A stretch of DNA of 48,621 nucleotides from Bacteroidales bacterium. GTDB taxonomy: Bacteria > Bacteroidota > Bacteroidia > Bacteroidales > UBA932. The stretch spans positions 1 through 48,621 of the forward strand of contig JAKSKC010000001.1 of NCBI GenBank assembly GCA_024401945.1, written 5' to 3'. A program made the position numbers and the translations under genes. Below, in pieces: positions 1-9,452 of the stretch. Under the pieces are notes generated by a model, which did no database searches, was not told the DNA's origin, and saw only the letters and a program-made list of their open reading frames with translations. The first letter of the stretch is position 1. Each line of letters begins with the position of its first letter.

Positions 1-1648
1 CTTCCTCGCGGACCGTTATATTGTAGGCACCTGCCCCAAATGCGGGAATCCGGGAGCATACGGCGACCAGTGCGAAAAGTGCGGAAGCACGCTCAGTCCC
101 GAGGAACTCATCGACCCCAAGAGCAAGCTGAGCGGCGTTCCTCCGATAAAGAAGAAGACCACGCACTGGTATCTGCCTCTCGACAATTACGAGCAGTGGC
201 TGCGCGAATGGATACTTGAGGGCCACAAGGAGTGGAGGTCCAATGTCTACGGACAGGTCAAGAGCTGGCTGGACGGAGGACTTCAGCCGAGGGCGGTCAC
301 GCGTGACCTGGACTGGGGCGTGCCCGTTCCGGTGGAAGGGGCCGACGGCAAGGTGCTCTATGTATGGTTCGATGCACCTATCGGATATATTTCGAACACC
401 CGTGAACTTCTCCCTGACGACTGGGAGAAATGGTGGAAGAGCGAGGATACCAAGCTTGTCCATTTCATCGGCAAGGACAACATCGTCTTCCACTGCATTG
501 TGTTCCCGTCCATGCTGAAGGCATACGGTGACGGATACATCCTTCCTGAAAACGTGCCGGCCAACGAATTCCTCAATCTGGAGGGGGAGAAGATCTCCAC
601 TTCCCGCGGATGGGCCGTGTGGGCGCACGAGTACCTGAAGGATTTCCCCGGCAAGGAGGACGTGCTTCGCTACGTGCTCACTGCCAATGCTCCGGAAACA
701 AAGGACAACGACTTCAGCTGGAAGGACTTCCAGACCAGGAACAACTCCGAACTCGTGGCGGTTTTCGGCAATTTCGTCAACAGGGCGGTTGTCCTCACCC
801 ACAAGTATTTCGGTGGTTGTGTCCCTGCCTGCGGCTCGCTGCTTGACATAGACAAGGAAGTGCTTGCCGAGATTCCGGCTCTCAAGGCTTCAATGGAGGC
901 CAATATCGAGAACTACAAGTTCAGGGAGGCTCTCAAGGATGCTATGGGAATAGCCCGTATCGGAAACAAATATATCTCGGACACGGAGCCGTGGAAGGTC
1001 GCCAAGACGGATATGGACCGTTGCGGGACCATCCTCAACATATCCCTTCAGATCTGTGCGGACCTGGGCATAGCCTTCGAGCCGTTCACACCGTTCTCGG
1101 CCGCGAAGCTCCGCAAAATGCTCGGTTCCCCTCTCGACTGGGAGGTGCTCGGACGTCCTTGCATACTCCCTTCAGGTCACAGAATAGAAGCGGCGGAACT
1201 CCTCTTCGCCAAGGTTGAGGACGATGCCATCCAGGCGCAGCTTGACAGGCTTGAGAAGATCCGTGCCGAACGTGAGGCCGCTGCAGCCGCGGAGCTTGCC
1301 TCAAAGGTTCCGGAACAGAAGGAAGAATGCAGTTTCGAGGATTTCGAAAAGATGGATATACGCACGGCGACCGTCCTTGAGGCGGAGAAAGTGCCAAAGA
1401 CGGACAAGCTCCTGAAACTTACCATAGACACCGGGATTGACAGACGCGTCATCGTATCCGGAATAGCTGAATATTACACCCCTGAGGAAATGGTCGGCAA
1501 GCAGATCTGCATTCTGGCCAACCTCAAGCCGCGCGTCATCAAAGGCATTGAATCCAAGGGAATGATCCTTATGGCGAAGCAGGCCGACGGGAAGATGCGT
1601 TTCGTCACACCTCAGGAGACCCTCGTTAACGGAGCTGTGATAGGATAA
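1..1648 (+). CDS. metG: Methionyl-tRNA synthetase, 5' end outside the window
   Basis: Charges tRNA-Met with methionine in the cytoplasm. The reading frame is already open at base 2 and no start is visible, so roughly the first fifth, including the HIGH motif, lies outside. About 548 residues remain. In the visible part a zinc knuckle has Cys 11, 14, 24 and 27 (CPKC...CEKC). The catalytic KMSKS loop reads KISTS at about residues 197-201, a form I recall as usual for Bacteroidetes MetG. The last ~105 residues form the tRNA-binding EMAP/Trbp111-like domain (from [11 protein letters not shown]), which marks the long, dimeric type of enzyme. Its TAA stop shares a base with the next gene's ATG (TAATG), suggesting cotranscription. 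The identification is firm; only the N-terminus is unseen. Confidence 0.97.
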   Translation, partial: FLADRYIVGTCPKCGNPGAYGDQCEKCGSTLSPEELIDPKSKLSGVPPIKKKTTHWYLPLDNYEQWLREWILEGHKEWRSNVYGQVKSWLDGGLQPRAVTRDLDWGVPVPVEGADGKVLYVWFDAPIGYISNTRELLPDDWEKWWKSEDTKLVHFIGKDNIVFHCIVFPSMLKAYGDGYILPENVPANEFLNLEGEKISTSRGWAVWAHEYLKDFPGKEDVLRYVLTANAPETKDNDFSWKDFQTRNNSELVAVFGNFVNRAVVLTHKYFGGCVPACGSLLDIDKEVLAEIPALKASMEANIENYKFREALKDAMGIARIGNKYISDTEPWKVAKTDMDRCGTILNISLQICADLGIAFEPFTPFSAAKLRKMLGSPLDWEVLGRPCILPSGHRIEAAELLFAKVEDDAIQAQLDRLEKIRAEREAAAAAELASKVPEQKEECSFEDFEKMDIRTATVLEAEKVPKTDKLLKLTIDTGIDRRVIVSGIAEYYTPEEMVGKQICILANLKPRVIKGIESKGMILMAKQADGKMRFVTPQETLVNGAVIG

Positions 1649-2502
1649 TGAAAAGGTGGCTTCTGATATCGCTTCTTGCTGTGCTCCCGCTGTTGGGCTG
1701 GGGGCAGGGCAAGGTGTATACCAGAAGATTGCGTCTGGAGAACTACAAGAGCAGGATCACCAGGGTGGTACTGCCTTCGGATCCGGCTCTCGGGGCGGTC
1801 CTTCAGGCGGCCGTGTCTTCCTGCTGGCACATCAACCCTTTCGAATTCTGCACTGAGAGCGAGTTCCTCAGGACGGGGGATGACCCGCGTTTCTATTTCC
1901 TCTATCTCGCCCCGGTACCGGCGGAAGAGAGTTCGCCTCAGGTCCTTGCCCTCAATTGCCGCAAGGGAGGGGGCAGCGATTACGAGAAGATCGATGCCGC
2001 ATTCGACATCGTCAGCATCCCGGTGTCCTCATCCACGGAGGGAGCCTTCTCCGAAAGGGAGAAACTTTACCTCCCCGCCTTCATAAACATTGTGCAGCAG
2101 TTCATCGAAGATGCCTCCCAGTCGGACAGGGTGGCCTACGGAGGGCTTTCGGTTTACAACCAGGACCTCTTGAAAAGGAGGAACATAGAACTTGTGTTCG
2201 CCGAGGAGGACCTTTCGTCCTCAGTTGACGATGATATCCGCCAGAACTATTTCCAGGGGCACTGTATGCTGGATTCTGCAAGGAAGGCGGACCAGATATT
2301 CGGAAGAAGCATCCGTGCGGCGGTGGTCAGCATAGTCATCGCCCCCGAACCGGATGTGGAAGGGGCGGTCTTCTACAAGATGCTCATCGGCGCGTACGAC
2401 CACAGGCTCTATCATTATTCCACCGGCAGGACGGGACCGAACAGCTCGGCCGGTTTCAGGACAATGGACATAAAGGGACTCTGCAACACCAGGAGGAACT
2501 GA
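1648..2502 (+). CDS. Secreted hypothetical protein
   Basis: A 284-residue protein that I do not recognise. It starts with a clear signal peptide ([20 protein letters not shown], residues 1-20) with no lipobox cysteine, so it is probably periplasmic or secreted. The rest is mixed, soluble and without membrane segments. It has an acidic, serine-rich stretch near residues 180-190 and a C-terminal part that looks like a beta-rich fold. Codon use matches its neighbours. Its ATG overlaps the metG stop by one base, and an O-methyltransferase gene starts two bases after its TGA, so it sits inside one transcription unit. No function can be assigned from the sequence alone. Confidence 0.8.
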   Translation: MKRWLLISLLAVLPLLGWGQGKVYTRRLRLENYKSRITRVVLPSDPALGAVLQAAVSSCWHINPFEFCTESEFLRTGDDPRFYFLYLAPVPAEESSPQVLALNCRKGGGSDYEKIDAAFDIVSIPVSSSTEGAFSEREKLYLPAFINIVQQFIEDASQSDRVAYGGLSVYNQDLLKRRNIELVFAEEDLSSSVDDDIRQNYFQGHCMLDSARKADQIFGRSIRAAVVSIVIAPEPDVEGAVFYKMLIGAYDHRLYHYSTGRTGPNSSAGFRTMDIKGLCNTRRN

Positions 2503-2503
2503 T

Positions 2504-3148
2504 ATGGAGGACAGGAAGGACAGATACATACGCGAGCACAGCACCGCTCTGCCGGAGGCCCTCGAATGGCTCAAGAAGCAGACGAACATCCATACGAACT
2601 ACCCCAGGATGCTTTCAGGAGAAGTCCAGGGGCAGTTCCTGAAGATGCTTGTCGAGATGACCTCGGCGAGGAACGTCCTCGAGATAGGGGCTTTCACGGG
2701 ATATTCATCCACTTGTATGGCGCTCGGACTTCCCCGGGACGGTCACATTGACACACTGGAGATCAATGACGAACTGGAATATCTTATGCGGGGCTGCTGG
2801 GACAGGGCCGGGGTGAGCGGGAAGATATCCCTCCATCTGGGAGACGCCTGCGAAACCCTCCGCACTTTTGCGGCATCCGGAAATAAAGAATACGATTTTG
2901 TGTTCATCGATGCCAACAAGAGGGAATATGAATTATATTTGGAGCTGGTCAGGGATATGGTCCGTCCGGGCGGAATAATCGTGGCTGACGACACGCTCTG
3001 GGACGGGAAGGTATATGAGGAAAACCCTTCCACGGACGCGCAGACCAGGGCCCTGGTAGCATTCAATGACAAAGTAGTGTCGGATCCGGCGCTGGAGGTG
3101 GTGATGCTTCCCCTGCGTGACGGACTCACTGTTATAAGGAAACGCTGA
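2504..3148 (+). CDS. SAM-dependent O-methyltransferase (caffeoyl-CoA OMT-like / TrmR-like)
   Basis: A class I SAM methyltransferase of 214 residues, the usual size for the COG4122 family. Motif I for SAM binding is LEIGAFTGYSS at about residues 59-69, followed by the acidic ribose-binding residue in DTLEIN near 83-88. The catalytic and metal-binding segment DFVFIDANK lies at about 131-139, with a second acidic cluster VADDTLWDG near 160. Family members methylate small catechol-like molecules or, as TrmR, a uridine in tRNA. The substrate cannot be told here. The ATG follows an AGGAGGA stretch at the end of the previous gene, which may serve as a ribosome site. Confidence 0.9.
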   Translation: MEDRKDRYIREHSTALPEALEWLKKQTNIHTNYPRMLSGEVQGQFLKMLVEMTSARNVLEIGAFTGYSSTCMALGLPRDGHIDTLEINDELEYLMRGCWDRAGVSGKISLHLGDACETLRTFAASGNKEYDFVFIDANKREYELYLELVRDMVRPGGIIVADDTLWDGKVYEENPSTDAQTRALVAFNDKVVSDPALEVVMLPLRDGLTVIRKR

Positions 3149-3171
3149 CAAGGCCGGCGTGAATTTAGGTT

Positions 3172-3900
3172 ATGAAAGGAAAATTATTGTTGACAGCCGC
3201 AGTGCTGCTTGCCGGTTTCCAGCTTCAGGCACAGCAGTATGCCGAACTTGAGGAATTCCAAAGGGCGGCCGGGGGAAATGCGACGTTGTTCAGGGGTATG
3301 GAGGCTACCAAGTACAATATCCTGTACAACGGCACCTACTTCTGGAACAGCCCGGCTTTCCGCCAGGGGGAAATTCTTTATGACGGCAGGCTCTACAGGA
3401 ACGTCTATCTGAATATCAACGCTTCCCTGCAGAGGGTGCTGCTGTCTTCATCCCCGACCTCCCCGCAGCTTGAATTGAAGACATCGGACGTGGATTACAT
3501 CACTATGGACGGGGTACGTTTCGACAATCTGCGCTACCAGGGTTTCACGGATGTGCTTGAAGGTTTCTACGAGCTTCTCCACTCGGGAAAATACAAATTC
3601 TACAAGAGGATTGACAAATCCCTGCGCTCTTCTTTCGAGACAGTCAACGGGCAGGCGTTCATCGGATATTACGATCCTCTCTACAGGAACGACGTCTACG
3701 ATTATTTCTACTGCGAACCTTCCTTCTACCTCGTTGATGAACAGGGAACGGTCAGCAGGATAAAGAACAGGAGCCAGGTCGCGAAGCTGTACACGGGCAA
3801 GCGGTCGGAACTGAAGAAATACCTTTACAACCGTTTTTCCACAGCATCCCCGTCACTGGAGGAATATTGCATCGCCGTGATTGAATTTACGCAGGAATGA
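3172..3900 (+). CDS. Secreted hypothetical protein
   Basis: A 242-residue exported protein of unknown function. The signal peptide runs to about residue 20 (MKGKLLLTAAVLLAGFQLQA then QQ). The mature part is rich in Tyr and Phe and has the beta-strand-like spacing common in Bacteroidota surface proteins, without membrane helices or a lipobox. Its last four bases (ATGA, 3897-3900) overlap the start of the TonB-dependent receptor gene. That makes translational coupling likely and suggests it serves the same envelope module. I recognise no domain. Confidence 0.78.
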   Translation: MKGKLLLTAAVLLAGFQLQAQQYAELEEFQRAAGGNATLFRGMEATKYNILYNGTYFWNSPAFRQGEILYDGRLYRNVYLNINASLQRVLLSSSPTSPQLELKTSDVDYITMDGVRFDNLRYQGFTDVLEGFYELLHSGKYKFYKRIDKSLRSSFETVNGQAFIGYYDPLYRNDVYDYFYCEPSFYLVDEQGTVSRIKNRSQVAKLYTGKRSELKKYLYNRFSTASPSLEEYCIAVIEFTQE

Positions 3901-6545
3901 AGAGATTTTTGTCATTAATATTGCTGATCTGCGCGATTCAGGGAAGCATATCTGCACAACAGACACTCGAGTTGAAGAGGGTCGGGCTGGATTCCCTTGT
4001 CCATTTCCTCCGCTCCGAAATCAATCCGAAGATATACTACATAAGCACGCAGGAGGAGCAGTCGACATTCTCCGTGAAGGCGGAGCGTGACGTGTTCCTG
4101 GACAAGGCGCTGGCCGCCCTGGCCGAGAAAGGTTACAAGGCCGTGGAGTTTGACGGTGGAGTGTACATCCTCCACAGCAGGAGTTTCTCCACAGCCCTCC
4201 CGTCAAGCTACTTTGACGAGGAACGCCGCGATGACGCGCAGTTGAGGGATTATCTTGCCGCGCAGAATATGACTGTGACCTACCAGAACAAGATCTACGA
4301 GGTGGGGGATTATCGCGAGGGACGCAGCGGGAAGGCCTATGTGACAGGATACATCCGGGATGTCAATACCGGGGAGCCGATAACTGGCGTGTCCGTATTC
4401 GATGAGCGCACCGGTTCATATGCGGTTACGGACAATGCCGGTTTCTACAGGATATTGCTGCCGATAGGCGACAACATAATGAATTTCAGCGGCTACTCCC
4501 TGGAGGAGATGAAACTCAACGTCAAGGTTTACGACAACGGGGGACTGGATGTGGTGATGAAGGAGAAGGTGACGGCCCTTAAGGGCGCTACAATAACGGC
4601 GGAGAACATGTCGCGTCACCGCGACCCTGCGATCGGGGTGGAGAAACTGCAGATAAACACCATAAACAAGGTCCCGGTGGCATTCGGGGAGCCGGACGTG
4701 CTCAAGGTGGTCCTGACCCTGCCCGGCGTGAAGTCCGTGGGTGAGGCTGCCAACGGATTCAACGTGCGCGGCGGATCCTCTGACCAGAACCTCATACTCT
4801 TCAACGACGGTACGATATACAATCCTAACCATATGTTCGGGATAATGTCCGCCTTCAACAGCGACGTGATAGGCAATGTGGAGCTCTACAAGAGTTCCAT
4901 TCCGGCCGAGTACGGCGGACGCATATCGTCGGTCCTCGACATCAGGGGCCGCGAGGGCAACTCGAAGAAACTTTCCGGCTCGGTCGGCATTGGAGTCCTG
5001 ACCAGCCATTTCCATCTCGAGGGGCCTGTTGCCAGCGAGAAGACGACCTTCATCCTGGGAGGTCGTGTGACCTATTCCAACTGGATTCTCAGGATGCTTC
5101 CTGCAAACAGCTCGTATTCGGGAGGAAAGGCTTTCTTCGGTGATGCCAACCTGAGTGTCACCCATCATTTCGATGACAAGAACACCATCCAGGCGAACGC
5201 ATACTGGTCGGCTGACCGTTTCTCGTTCACGAGCGACACCACATACCGCTATTCCAATCTCAACGCATCGATAAAGTGGCGCAGCAACTTCAGCGACAAC
5301 CACCATCTCACCTTTGTCACGGGCTATGACCGCTACGACTGCGAGATGGACAACGCCTTCAATCCAAGGTCCGGATACTCGGTGGCCAACGGCATAAACC
5401 AGGTATTCGCAAAACTGAAGTTCGAGTCCACCCTCAACGAGCATCACACCCTGTCATATGGTCTGGATGCCGTCTACTATATGCTCAATCCCGGCGTGAT
5501 GAAGCCTCTGCAGGAGGATTCGTTCGTCAAATACAGCGTCCTGCCGCAGCAGACAGGACTCCAGCCTTCGCTGTATCTGAGCGACCACTGGAGGGTGTCG
5601 GACAAACTTGACTTCGACCTCGGCGTGAGGGGCGCTTCGTTCCTGGCGATGAATCCTTCAAAATTCTACGCGAACCCCGAGTTGAGGCTGTCGGCCAAGT
5701 ATTCCTTCCTCCCGAATCTTTCGGTGAAGGCCGGATTCAACAGCATGAACCAGTACATACACCTTATAACCAACACGGCATCGATATCCCCTATGGATAC
5801 CTGGCAGCTGTCCACCGACAAGATCCGTCCTCAGACGGGATGGCAGGCCGCTGCAGGCGTATACTGGACCGTGGCTGACGGCAAGGTGGATCTCTCCCTG
5901 GACGGCTACTACAAGTCGATGAACCATATGCTTGACTACAAGTCGGGTGCAATCCTGCTTATGAACGAGAATCTCACCGACGACCTTGTGGAGACGGTGG
6001 GAAAGGCATACGGAGTCGAGTTCATGGTCAAGAAGAGCGTGGGAAAACTCAACGGATGGCTCTCCTACACCTATTCGCGTTCGATGCTCAGGGAAGCGGG
6101 CAACCGGGGTGTCAACACCATCAACGGAGGAGACTGGTATGCCGCCCCTCACGACAAGCCGCACGATTTCAAGCTTGTGGCCAACTACAAATTCACGCAC
6201 CGCTTCTCCGTGTCCGTCAACGTGGACTATTCCACCGGACGCCCGGTCACCATCCCTGTAGGTCTCTACAACTATGGCGGCGGAATGCGTCTGGCATACT
6301 CTTCGCGGAATGGGTACAGGATCCCGGACTATTTCAGGATGGACCTTGCGATGAGCATAGAACCGGGGCATTATCTGAAGAAGCTGACCCATATGTCGGT
6401 AACTTTCGGAGTGTATAATGTCACAGGCAGGAAAAACGCCTATTCCGTATACTTCACGGCCAACGACGGAGTCCGCGTGTCAGGATACAAGCTTTCCGTA
6501 TTCGCCTGCCCTATCCCTTATCTCAACCTCAACCTTAAATTCTGA
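3897..6545 (+). CDS. TonB-dependent receptor with STN and carboxypeptidase-like regulatory domains
   Basis: An outer-membrane receptor of 882 residues that imports a bound ligand using TonB energy. The order is: signal peptide 1-20; an STN domain at about 22-97, which normally signals to an anti-sigma factor; a carboxypeptidase regulatory-like domain at about 147-225 (TGYIRDVNTGEPITGVSVFD); a plug at about 250-370 with NVRGGSSDQNLILFNDGTI; and a C-terminal barrel ending in Phe (NLNLKF), the usual signal for barrel insertion. No SusD partner follows. Instead a DUF4249 lipoprotein starts on its last base, a pairing seen widely in Bacteroidota. No sigma or anti-sigma gene is nearby, so the STN partner, if any, is elsewhere. 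The ligand is unknown. Confidence 0.93.
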   Translation: MKRFLSLILLICAIQGSISAQQTLELKRVGLDSLVHFLRSEINPKIYYISTQEEQSTFSVKAERDVFLDKALAALAEKGYKAVEFDGGVYILHSRSFSTALPSSYFDEERRDDAQLRDYLAAQNMTVTYQNKIYEVGDYREGRSGKAYVTGYIRDVNTGEPITGVSVFDERTGSYAVTDNAGFYRILLPIGDNIMNFSGYSLEEMKLNVKVYDNGGLDVVMKEKVTALKGATITAENMSRHRDPAIGVEKLQINTINKVPVAFGEPDVLKVVLTLPGVKSVGEAANGFNVRGGSSDQNLILFNDGTIYNPNHMFGIMSAFNSDVIGNVELYKSSIPAEYGGRISSVLDIRGREGNSKKLSGSVGIGVLTSHFHLEGPVASEKTTFILGGRVTYSNWILRMLPANSSYSGGKAFFGDANLSVTHHFDDKNTIQANAYWSADRFSFTSDTTYRYSNLNASIKWRSNFSDNHHLTFVTGYDRYDCEMDNAFNPRSGYSVANGINQVFAKLKFESTLNEHHTLSYGLDAVYYMLNPGVMKPLQEDSFVKYSVLPQQTGLQPSLYLSDHWRVSDKLDFDLGVRGASFLAMNPSKFYANPELRLSAKYSFLPNLSVKAGFNSMNQYIHLITNTASISPMDTWQLSTDKIRPQTGWQAAAGVYWTVADGKVDLSLDGYYKSMNHMLDYKSGAILLMNENLTDDLVETVGKAYGVEFMVKKSVGKLNGWLSYTYSRSMLREAGNRGVNTINGGDWYAAPHDKPHDFKLVANYKFTHRFSVSVNVDYSTGRPVTIPVGLYNYGGGMRLAYSSRNGYRIPDYFRMDLAMSIEPGHYLKKLTHMSVTFGVYNVTGRKNAYSVYFTANDGVRVSGYKLSVFACPIPYLNLNLKF

Positions 6546-7741
6546 TGAAAACACTGCGATACATAATCACGCTTCTGGGCGCGGCCTGTATGCTGGGCTC
6601 CTGCATATATCCGTTCACCCCGGATATCAGGACGGCCGAGGCGAAACTGGTGATAGAAGGCGATATACTTATCGGCGAAATGACGGAGATAAAGGTATCC
6701 TACCTGCGTTCGCTGGACAATACATACGGTGAGGAACATATCGACTGCCCGACTGCGGACGCCTGGGTGGAGAGCGAGGACGGTACTGTCTACAAAGCGG
6801 ACTCCTCCTTCGTCAAGGAAGGCCGTTTCGTCGTGAACCTGAAGAATGCTCCTGACAACTGCAGGTACAGGCTGCGCGTGTCTGACAAGGACAACAACAA
6901 GGAATACGCCTCTTTCTGGGCGGAACCTCTGAAGCCGGCCCAGATAGATTCTCTGTCATATATCCCGGAACCGGACAGGAACAGGATGGCCATCGCCCTG
7001 AGCATGCACAGTCCGCACGGCAATTCATATTTCCGCTGGACATATCACGAATATTGGGAATATCACGCATATTACAGGGAAAGCCTGTACTATGCACCTC
7101 CTGTCAGGGGCACGGAGACCTGGAATGACGGCAAGGGCGTATGCCTGCCTGACGCGGTACGTGGCTTCAATACCTATACCTGCTGGTCCAATATGAAGTC
7201 GAAGGAGATAATGATCTTCTCCACCGACAAGCAGACCGATGACCGTTTCGTCGACCTCGAATTCCATCTCATCGAGCGTAACAGCAAGAAACTGTCCGAC
7301 ACCTATTACATCGAGGTTACTCTGGCGGCCCTTACGGAGGACGGGTATCAGTACTGGAACAACGTCCAGGCCAATTCGGAGTATCAGGGAGGTATCTTCG
7401 CACCGAATCCGAGCGAGATGGTCGGCAACATACGCTGCCTGCAGGATACCACGGAGATGGTGATAGGCTACATAAATGTGGCACGTACCTCCAAGGCGCA
7501 CCTGTTCATCTTTGATGAATATACCAAGTTCTACGAGGCCGACAGGTTCATTCCTGATGAAGAGGAGGTCATCAAGGAGGAGGACTGGAGGTCGGCATAT
7601 TACAATGGGAAGCTTCCGGTGGAATACGGGGACCCGGGCATGACAAAGGTCATGTGGTCCACGGAAAAATGCGTGGACTGCCGCTATTACGGAGGAACAG
7701 TCAACCGTCCTGATTTCTGGGAGGATCCGATAGTGCAATAA
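6545..7741 (+). CDS. DUF4249 family lipoprotein
   Basis: A 398-residue predicted lipoprotein. The lipobox is MLGSC with the lipidated Cys at residue 20. The sequence after it (CIYPFTPDIRTAEAKLVIEG) is the typical opening of DUF4249 proteins, which are commonly encoded directly after a TonB-dependent receptor. The ATG begins on the last base of the receptor gene, so the two are translationally coupled. The protein is probably an outer-membrane-anchored partner or accessory of that receptor; this role is inferred from context. No catalytic motif is visible. A CVDCRYYGG stretch near the C-terminus has two cysteines that could form a disulfide. Confidence 0.88.
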   Translation: MKTLRYIITLLGAACMLGSCIYPFTPDIRTAEAKLVIEGDILIGEMTEIKVSYLRSLDNTYGEEHIDCPTADAWVESEDGTVYKADSSFVKEGRFVVNLKNAPDNCRYRLRVSDKDNNKEYASFWAEPLKPAQIDSLSYIPEPDRNRMAIALSMHSPHGNSYFRWTYHEYWEYHAYYRESLYYAPPVRGTETWNDGKGVCLPDAVRGFNTYTCWSNMKSKEIMIFSTDKQTDDRFVDLEFHLIERNSKKLSDTYYIEVTLAALTEDGYQYWNNVQANSEYQGGIFAPNPSEMVGNIRCLQDTTEMVIGYINVARTSKAHLFIFDEYTKFYEADRFIPDEEEVIKEEDWRSAYYNGKLPVEYGDPGMTKVMWSTEKCVDCRYYGGTVNRPDFWEDPIVQ

Positions 7742-7759
7742 TGCAAGAAGAGTTGTAAG

Positions 7760-9442
7760 ATGAGAAAACTGACTGCAATAATATTCCTGATGCTGTCCTG
7801 TCTGGTACAGGTATCGGCGGAGGAGCATCTCAGGGAGAGGGTTTATCTGGCCACCGACAAGGATGTCTATGTGTCCGGGGACAAATTGTGGTGCTCCGCA
7901 TTCTGCGTGGATGTCAACACGGGCCGTTTCTCGGAATTCAGCAGGGTGGCCTACGTCGAGGTCCACTCGGCCGACGGGCTGGTGCAGACGGGAAAGATCG
8001 CTCTCGATCACGGCCGCGGTGCAGGCACATTCACCCTTCAGGCATCCCTCCCTACGGGAAATTCCATCATCATCGCGTATACGGCCCAGAGCTGCAACGA
8101 GAAAGGCTACGATTATTATTCCTGCGCAAAGACCATATCCGTATTCAACACCCTTTCCAATTCCAGGATCAAGGGTGGGGTGAAACTGCTAGGCGATGAT
8201 GAATATCCGGACGTGAAGAGACCGGCGGCTTCAGGACAGCTGAAGATAGAAACCCCTGCGGATGCATCCAGGTCTTCGTCGGCCGTCCTGAGGATAACGA
8301 ACACTTCCGACGAAAAGGTCCAGTTCAGCCTTTCCGTGAGCCACGACGACGGGATTGCGTCTCCGGTCAACGGCAGTATCGGCGATTTTATAGGAAGCCT
8401 GTCAGATCCGGGCCCGGCCGTATTCACTAATTCCCGCACCGCCGAATACGAGGGCGGGATAATCCGTGCGCGGCTTGTGGGGAATCCTGACAAGTTCGCT
8501 TCCCTCAGCGGTGAAGTAGCCTGCATTTCGGTGCCTTCGCAGGAGCCGAACGTATATATCTCACGTATAGGGAGCAACGGCGAAGCCGTATTCTATACCA
8601 ATAACATCTATGGCGACAAGGACCTTTTCCTGGAGGTGGGGGAGCATCTTGAGAATCTCGGGTGCCACCTTGAGCCGGAAAGCCCGTTTGTCAATCCGGA
8701 AGCTCCGCGGCCGCCGGAGCTTGCGCTCGCCCCACGGCTGGGTGATGCGCTCGCCCTGCGCGGAACGGCCATGCAGATATGCAGCTGCTTTGATGCCGAC
8801 ACCCTTTACAGTCTGCTTCCTATGGACGTGCTTCCTCTCCATGAGAACCCTGTCCGCTATGTCCTCGACGATTACACACGTTTTCCTGTGATGGAGGAAC
8901 TCTTCATCGAGTTCATCTCGCAGGCCAGATATTCCAGGGAGAACGGGAACGCCAGGCTCGAGGTCTTCATGAACGATTTCTTCAGGAATGCATATTATCC
9001 GCAGACGCCTCCTCTCGTGATGCTGGACGGCGTGCCCGTCTTTGACCTGGAGAAGGTCTTTGCGTATGACCCTCTGCTCGTAAAGTACATAGACATATAT
9101 CAGTCCACCTGCATCATGGGCAGTAACGTCTTCAGCGGTGCGGTCAATTTCATAACCTACAAGGGAACCCTGCCGTCCTTCTCCTTCGGTGACAACGTAA
9201 GGGTGGTCAGCTATCAGGGCGTCTCCTATCCTCTGGCGTTCACCTGCGAGGGTGTCGGGAGCGATTATCCGGACTACAGGCAGACAGTCTACTGGCATCC
9301 TCTGATGAATCTCGAGGCAGGGGAGAGCGTGGAGATAATATGCAAGACACCTTCATACGGAGGAGAGTTCAGAGTGGCGGCGGAAGGTCTTACGGCTTCG
9401 ATGCAGCCGGCGGTGGCCGTCAGCTCGTTTACAATTCATTGA
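7760..9442 (+). CDS. Exported MG2-like protein with a C-terminal TonB plug-like segment
   Basis: A 560-residue exported protein that completes a three-gene surface module. The signal peptide covers residues 1-20. Residues ~25-125 resemble the MG2 domain of alpha-2-macroglobulins (opening RVYLATDKDVYVSGDKLW). The middle holds beta-sandwich-like sequence. At about 418-475 there is a segment like a TonB receptor plug (LDGVPVFDLEKVFAYDP, then an IDIYQS...FSGAVNFITYKG pattern), but no barrel follows. Such a barrel-less plug could dock to a receptor or mimic its plug; this is inference. The gap from the DUF4249 gene is 18 bases with no promoter seen. Function unknown. Confidence 0.75.
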   Translation: MRKLTAIIFLMLSCLVQVSAEEHLRERVYLATDKDVYVSGDKLWCSAFCVDVNTGRFSEFSRVAYVEVHSADGLVQTGKIALDHGRGAGTFTLQASLPTGNSIIIAYTAQSCNEKGYDYYSCAKTISVFNTLSNSRIKGGVKLLGDDEYPDVKRPAASGQLKIETPADASRSSSAVLRITNTSDEKVQFSLSVSHDDGIASPVNGSIGDFIGSLSDPGPAVFTNSRTAEYEGGIIRARLVGNPDKFASLSGEVACISVPSQEPNVYISRIGSNGEAVFYTNNIYGDKDLFLEVGEHLENLGCHLEPESPFVNPEAPRPPELALAPRLGDALALRGTAMQICSCFDADTLYSLLPMDVLPLHENPVRYVLDDYTRFPVMEELFIEFISQARYSRENGNARLEVFMNDFFRNAYYPQTPPLVMLDGVPVFDLEKVFAYDPLLVKYIDIYQSTCIMGSNVFSGAVNFITYKGTLPSFSFGDNVRVVSYQGVSYPLAFTCEGVGSDYPDYRQTVYWHPLMNLEAGESVEIICKTPSYGGEFRVAAEGLTASMQPAVAVSSFTIH

Positions 9443-9452
9443 CATTCAAGAT

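Noticed and set aside
4416..6392. Minus-strand open frames opposite the TonB-dependent receptor
   Set aside because: They have no signal, domain or promoter and are explained by the receptor's codon use.
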